Shown one piece after another: positions 61,170 through 64,000 of a stretch of DNA of 64,000 nucleotides. The DNA lies in assembly GCA_016710015.1 (NCBI GenBank), contig JADJLR010000003.1, positions 496,001 through 560,000 of the forward strand, read 5' to 3'. How positions within the stretch are numbered: position 1 is the first letter of the stretch; each line of letters starts with the position of its first letter. This stretch comes from Flavobacteriales bacterium. GTDB lineage: Bacteria > Bacteroidota > Bacteroidia > Flavobacteriales_F > PHOS-HE28. The notes below the pieces were generated by a model. It was not told where the DNA came from. It was given only the letters and a program-made list of their open reading frames with translations, and did no database searches. The translations under genes and the position numbers were made by a program.

Positions 61170-62210
61170 TCAGTGTTGCTTCTGCTCCAAGGTCACTAGC
61201 CGCTTCTCCAACTCCCCATACTTCTCCTCCAACTCCAAAATATACAACGCCTGTTCCTCCACCACCTGCAACATGCGGCGTTGCATTTCGCCTACATCTA
61301 CGCCATCCTTGGCTTCCAGTTCCTTGGCGCTGGGTATTCCGGGCAGGTGCTGGTTCTGTGATAGGTAGTCGCGTAACTCGCTCAAGGGCATCAGGCCATA
61401 ATTGGGTTGGAACACAAAGTCCGGCCAAGCACCTAGTTTCACAAGCACATCGCGGCATGCAATGTCGTTCTCAACAAAGAGTCGGTAATCCGGACTGTTC
61501 GTGGGTGTAGTACCTATCCCCACCTTACCATCCGTGCCGACATGGATCCGGTCGGTATTGTTGGTGATGATCCGAAGCGCCGTGTTATCCAGCGTACCGA
61601 TCTTGGGCCTTTCGGAAAGCGGACATAGATTGGTGAAGTCGTTCCCGGTGGTCAGCCAAAAGCGCTGAAAGCCTTGGAGGTAGAAGCAGCGTTCCGGGTC
61701 CGTAGGTGCATCTGGGAAATCCCCCAAACCCAAAGTTCCGTCTTCCAGCCTGAACAAGGGTCCTTCCTCTGTGGAATTGCCGAACAGGCCGATCTCTCCA
61801 TTGGCCTTTACCCGCAATGCCTCTTGCCCATTCGCTTTGATCACCACATCGGCGTTATCGCTGGTGCCGATGTAGTGCGCATTGGGGTCGGTATTCGCAT
61901 TGCCGCCCATGCCCCAGGTCGCCTTCTCGGGTTGTTCCAGTTTCACAGCATTCTTCTCGCTACAGGTATTGGCATCGGTGACTTGCACATCGTATTGCAT
62001 CGCACCAAGGCCCGATCGATCTTGCGTGGTGATGTCATCCGCCCAACTGTAGCTGTATGGCCCCACGCCTCCGGTCACTTCCAAGTCGATGCTGCCATTG
62101 AAACATTCGTAGCAACTGATGTTCTTGCCACTTGGGAATTTGAATGGGGTGAGGACGAGCTTCATCGGATCCGGCTCCTTCAAGGTGAACTCCGCCTCGG
62201 CACCGTTGCC
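61170..62210 (-). CDS. tail-fibre-like (S74-type C terminus) protein, main body after frameshift
   Basis: The downstream piece of a protein of about 440 residues. From the break it reads GAEAEFTLKEPDP, then a second SprB-like repeat (YECFNGSIDLEVTGGVGPYS), a beta-helical region (NADVVIKANGQEALRVKANG, DGKVGIGTTPTN) and a C-terminal segment YRLFVENDIACRDVLVKLGA, FVFQPNYGLMPLSELRDYLS, HLPGIPSAKELE, ending in a coiled coil. This ending is widespread in Bacteroidota tail-fibre-like surface proteins, which resemble the chaperone domain of endosialidases. The frame continues upstream to 62444, but that part is antisense-like. Alone, the first ATG would be at 62165. Confidence 0.75.
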   Translation of the reverse strand, partial: GNGAEAEFTLKEPDPMKLVLTPFKFPSGKNISCYECFNGSIDLEVTGGVGPYSYSWADDITTQDRSGLGAMQYDVQVTDANTCSEKNAVKLEQPEKATWGMGGNANTDPNAHYIGTSDNADVVIKANGQEALRVKANGEIGLFGNSTEEGPLFRLEDGTLGLGDFPDAPTDPERCFYLQGFQRFWLTTGNDFTNLCPLSERPKIGTLDNTALRIITNNTDRIHVGTDGKVGIGTTPTNSPDYRLFVENDIACRDVLVKLGAWPDFVFQPNYGLMPLSELRDYLSQNQHLPGIPSAKELEAKDGVDVGEMQRRMLQVVEEQALYILELEEKYGELEKRLVTLEQKQH

Positions 62211-62488
62211 GTGGGATCTCCAACCCTCACTTTGATATAGCCTGGAGCGAGGTCCGTGACGCTTGCAGTGGTTGCTCCAGTGGTCCAATCGTAGATGTAC
62301 GGAGGTACCCCACCGGTCACTTGCACGGTGGCCGAACCGTCCTTCATACCGAAACACGAAACATGGTAACCGCTGTAGTTGGTGGGTACGATGGTGGCGG
62401 TGAGGGTTTGGCCAATGGCAACTGGTGCGACGGCGACAAAGCAAAGGGAGATGATGGCGCGGTGCGAAGGGGTGGTGGTGCGGTACAT
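62180..62488 (-). pseudogene. N-terminal piece of the frameshifted tail-fibre-like protein
   Basis: Starts at 62488 with a signal peptide (MYRTTTPSHRAIISLCFVAV...AIGQ) and one SprB-type repeat (SCFGMKDGSATVQVTGGVPP, YIYDWTTGATTASVTDLAPG). Family-like sequence ends at VRVGDPT; the last residues (PRRSSP) are out of frame. Joining to the next entry needs one base change within ACGGCAACGG at about 62203-62212. Sequencing error or real inactivation are both possible. A run of nine G on the minus strand lies 33 bases upstream of the start. Confidence 0.7.
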
Positions 62489-62521
62489 GGTCGGTGAATT
62501 GGGAGAGTGAATCTACCTGTA

Positions 62522-62530
62522 CCCCCCCCC
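62522..62530 (-). repeat. nine-base homopolymer upstream of a surface protein gene
   Basis: Nine consecutive C on the plus strand (G on the coding strand), ending 33 bases before the start codon at 62488. Homopolymers of this length can slip and alter promoter spacing. The rest of 62489-62925 holds no gene that I can recognise. Confidence 0.5.
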
Positions 62531-62925
62531 GGTTATCCTAATTTTCTCGTGCCAAGTTGTGAACAAGATATACAGCCCTGATCAATATTCATCCATTCCT
62601 GATCCCGCGATGCTATGCCGGAGGATCACCGGACTGAAATGGCTCCAGGATCAAGCGTATCGTTAGGTTACCTCCCGTGTGTTCCAATGCTGAATTGCAT
62701 TCGGGCGGTGTCCTTTTTCCAGTATCCACTCTTCATCGCATGCCATCCGTATCAGGAACGCCATCCGTAACGATCCGGTCGATGCAAATCGAGGAACCCA
62801 GTGTCCATTCTCGCTATTCCAACTCGATCTAGGCCACATCCACATAGGGCGGAACGTCACTGGCAACCGCGACGTCGCGGTTGGCGACCCATTCGCACCC
62901 AACCCTTCGGACTCTCGACAGGTTG

Positions 62926-63125
62926 CAACTTCTTCACCCTGCGACCTACTCTACTATTCTGACGAACGCACACCAGCCATCCGCCTCGTTCTACAAGAGG
63001 GTGTTCCACACAGTGAACGCTTCACTTGTGGCGCGCTTCGTTGCTTTCTTGAATGCCTTGTTCATGGCTTCGCCCTCGGAACTGAGCTTTCTTGAAATGG
63101 TGATCTTCTCCCTGCGCTTGGTCAT
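62926..63125 (-). pseudogene. small frameshifted gene, unknown function
   Basis: The ATG at 63125 opens MTKRREKITISRKLSSEGEA, then MNKAFKKATKRATSEAFTVW, and hits a TAG at 62991. In the adjacent frame the coding pattern continues LVERGGWLVCVRQNSRVGRR and VKKL, to about 62926. The joined 60-odd residues resemble small basic proteins that end in an xGWLVxV hairpin; I recall similar hypothetical proteins in Bacteroidota but cannot name the family. One lost or gained base near 62995-63000 would explain the break. Confidence 0.45.
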
Positions 63126-63233
63126 TACACCAAAGGTAGCGGTTGAAACACCCCCCAACACTCCCCTGTGAACGAACAGCACGGCTTTTGCCGTTAACGG
63201 TTTGAACCCCGGGATACCTTGGCGACCTTACCC

Positions 63234-64000
63234 ATGCTACGCCGCCTCCGCACCGCATTCCTTGTGCTCGCCTCTTTCGTGGTGGTGGGTTTCGGCGCCT
63301 TGGTGGTGCTGGCCAGCGTGTACGAAACGGAGGTGAAGGTGAAACTGGTGGGGGCCTTGAACCAACAGCTCAATGCTCCAGTGACCGTGAGCGACATGGA
63401 CCTCACACTGGTGGCTCGATTCCCGCAGGCCAGCATGCGGTTGCACGATGTGCTGGCCAAAGAGGTCCGCACCGACGGCGTGGAGCCGGATACATTGCTT
63501 TATGCCAAGGAACTCTTTCTGGAATTCAGTCTCTGGGATCTGTTCCAAGGCAGCTATACCGTGCAGCAGGTCCATGGCGTGCAGGTGAGCCTGTACCCCG
63601 CGCTGGATGGCAACGGCAATGGGAACTACTTGGTGTGGAAGACCGACAGTACGGCGACCGGATCATCACCGATCAACTTGGATAAGGTGAGTTTCGATGG
63701 TCTCCACGTTCGCTTTCGCGATGACCGTTCCCGACTAGCCGTAACCACAACGAGCAAGCAGCTCACGCTCAGCGGTCGCTTCAGTGAGCAACTGAACGAA
63801 TTGACCCTGAATGGGGACGCCCACTTGCTCACCTGGATGAATGCGGATGAGCTGGTGTTGGCCGATCGTCGAGCCGACCTGCGTTTGAACTTGTCCTTCG
63901 GCGCTGCCGATGCGCTGTTCCGCATCACCAAGGGCGAGGTGCTGAGTGGCAAAGTGCCCCTGGAGGTGACCCTGTCCGTGACGGAGAACCCCAAGGGTCC
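63234..64000 (+). CDS. AsmA family protein, 3' end outside the window
   Basis: Open from the ATG at 63234 to the window edge (255 codons). It starts with a single membrane helix (LVLASFVVVGFGALVVLASV) and continues with the AsmA signature: LVGALNQQLNAPVTVSDMDL, VARFPQASMRLHDVLAKE, and repeating beta strands (YTVQQVHGVQVSLYPALDG, LDKVSFDGLHVRFRDD). AsmA-like proteins are inner-membrane-anchored, bridge-like periplasmic proteins linked to lipid transport and outer-membrane integrity. Full-length members are usually much longer, so most of the gene lies beyond the window. Confidence 0.85.
   Translation, partial: MLRRLRTAFLVLASFVVVGFGALVVLASVYETEVKVKLVGALNQQLNAPVTVSDMDLTLVARFPQASMRLHDVLAKEVRTDGVEPDTLLYAKELFLEFSLWDLFQGSYTVQQVHGVQVSLYPALDGNGNGNYLVWKTDSTATGSSPINLDKVSFDGLHVRFRDDRSRLAVTTTSKQLTLSGRFSEQLNELTLNGDAHLLTWMNADELVLADRRADLRLNLSFGAADALFRITKGEVLSGKVPLEVTLSVTENPKG

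Noticed and set aside
62663..62902. 79-codon minus-strand frame upstream of the tail-fibre-like gene
   Set aside because: No domain, no signal peptide, unusual composition and no conserved pattern; not supported as a gene.

Overview
The window looks like a chromosomal segment of a Bacteroidota bacterium, probably a high-GC member of Flavobacteriales or a near relative (inference). The reasons are type IX secretion system (T9SS) cargo with type A and type B C-terminal domains, PorP/SprF proteins, SprB-like repeats, a fused CcoN-CcoO cbb3 oxidase, few Shine-Dalgarno sites, and -7 boxes of the form TAnnTTTG in front of both tRNA genes. No phage, transposase, integrase or CRISPR array is visible.

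Layout. 1-2016: the end of a tyrosine/homogentisate catabolic pair (hmgA partial, hppD). 2016-4554: two T9SS type A secreted proteins, a remnant of a third, and a lipoprotein. 4622-8980: aspS, an M48 peptidase overlapping a YjgN-like membrane protein, and guanine deaminase. 8981-9420: a tRNA-Gln whose 3' end and terminator are duplicated about 101 bp away. 9519-13504: a DUF2723 (TMEM260-type) membrane protein broken by a frameshift, and a NodB-type deacetylase.

13485-37179 is the centre of the window: seven same-strand genes over almost 24 kb. In transcription order they are a small type B cargo protein, PorP-1, a 3124-residue SprB-like adhesin, PorP-2, a 2722-residue adhesin built from about 31 two-cysteine modules, PorP-3, and a PorE-like TPR/beta-propeller/OmpA protein. 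Start and stop codons overlap or lie 0-3 bp apart, except for one 183-bp gap before the 2722-residue gene. Each type B protein is followed by its own PorP/SprF, the sprB-sprF arrangement known from gliding flavobacteria. The likely role is T9SS export and display of surface adhesins for gliding or attachment.

37332-40149: an operon of a cysteine-dioxygenase-like protein, a PAS histidine kinase and a receiver-cNMP-Crp regulator, with a candidate Crp/Fnr-type operator centred near -41.5. 40363-49683: a small coiled-coil protein and a complete cbb3 oxidase cluster (ccoI, ccoS, ccoNO, ccoQ, ccoP, ccoG, ccoH, SafE-like), suggesting microaerobic respiration. 49730-55633: tRNA-Arg, metG, an LD-carboxypeptidase, a DUF4412 protein, a YraN protein and a pseudouridine synthase with a long basic N-terminal tail. 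55703-62488: a run of T9SS cargo genes including three paralogues (one truncated), a BNR/sortilin-like protein and a frameshifted tail-fibre-like protein. 62926-63125: a decayed small gene. 63234-64000: the start of an AsmA-family gene that leaves the window.
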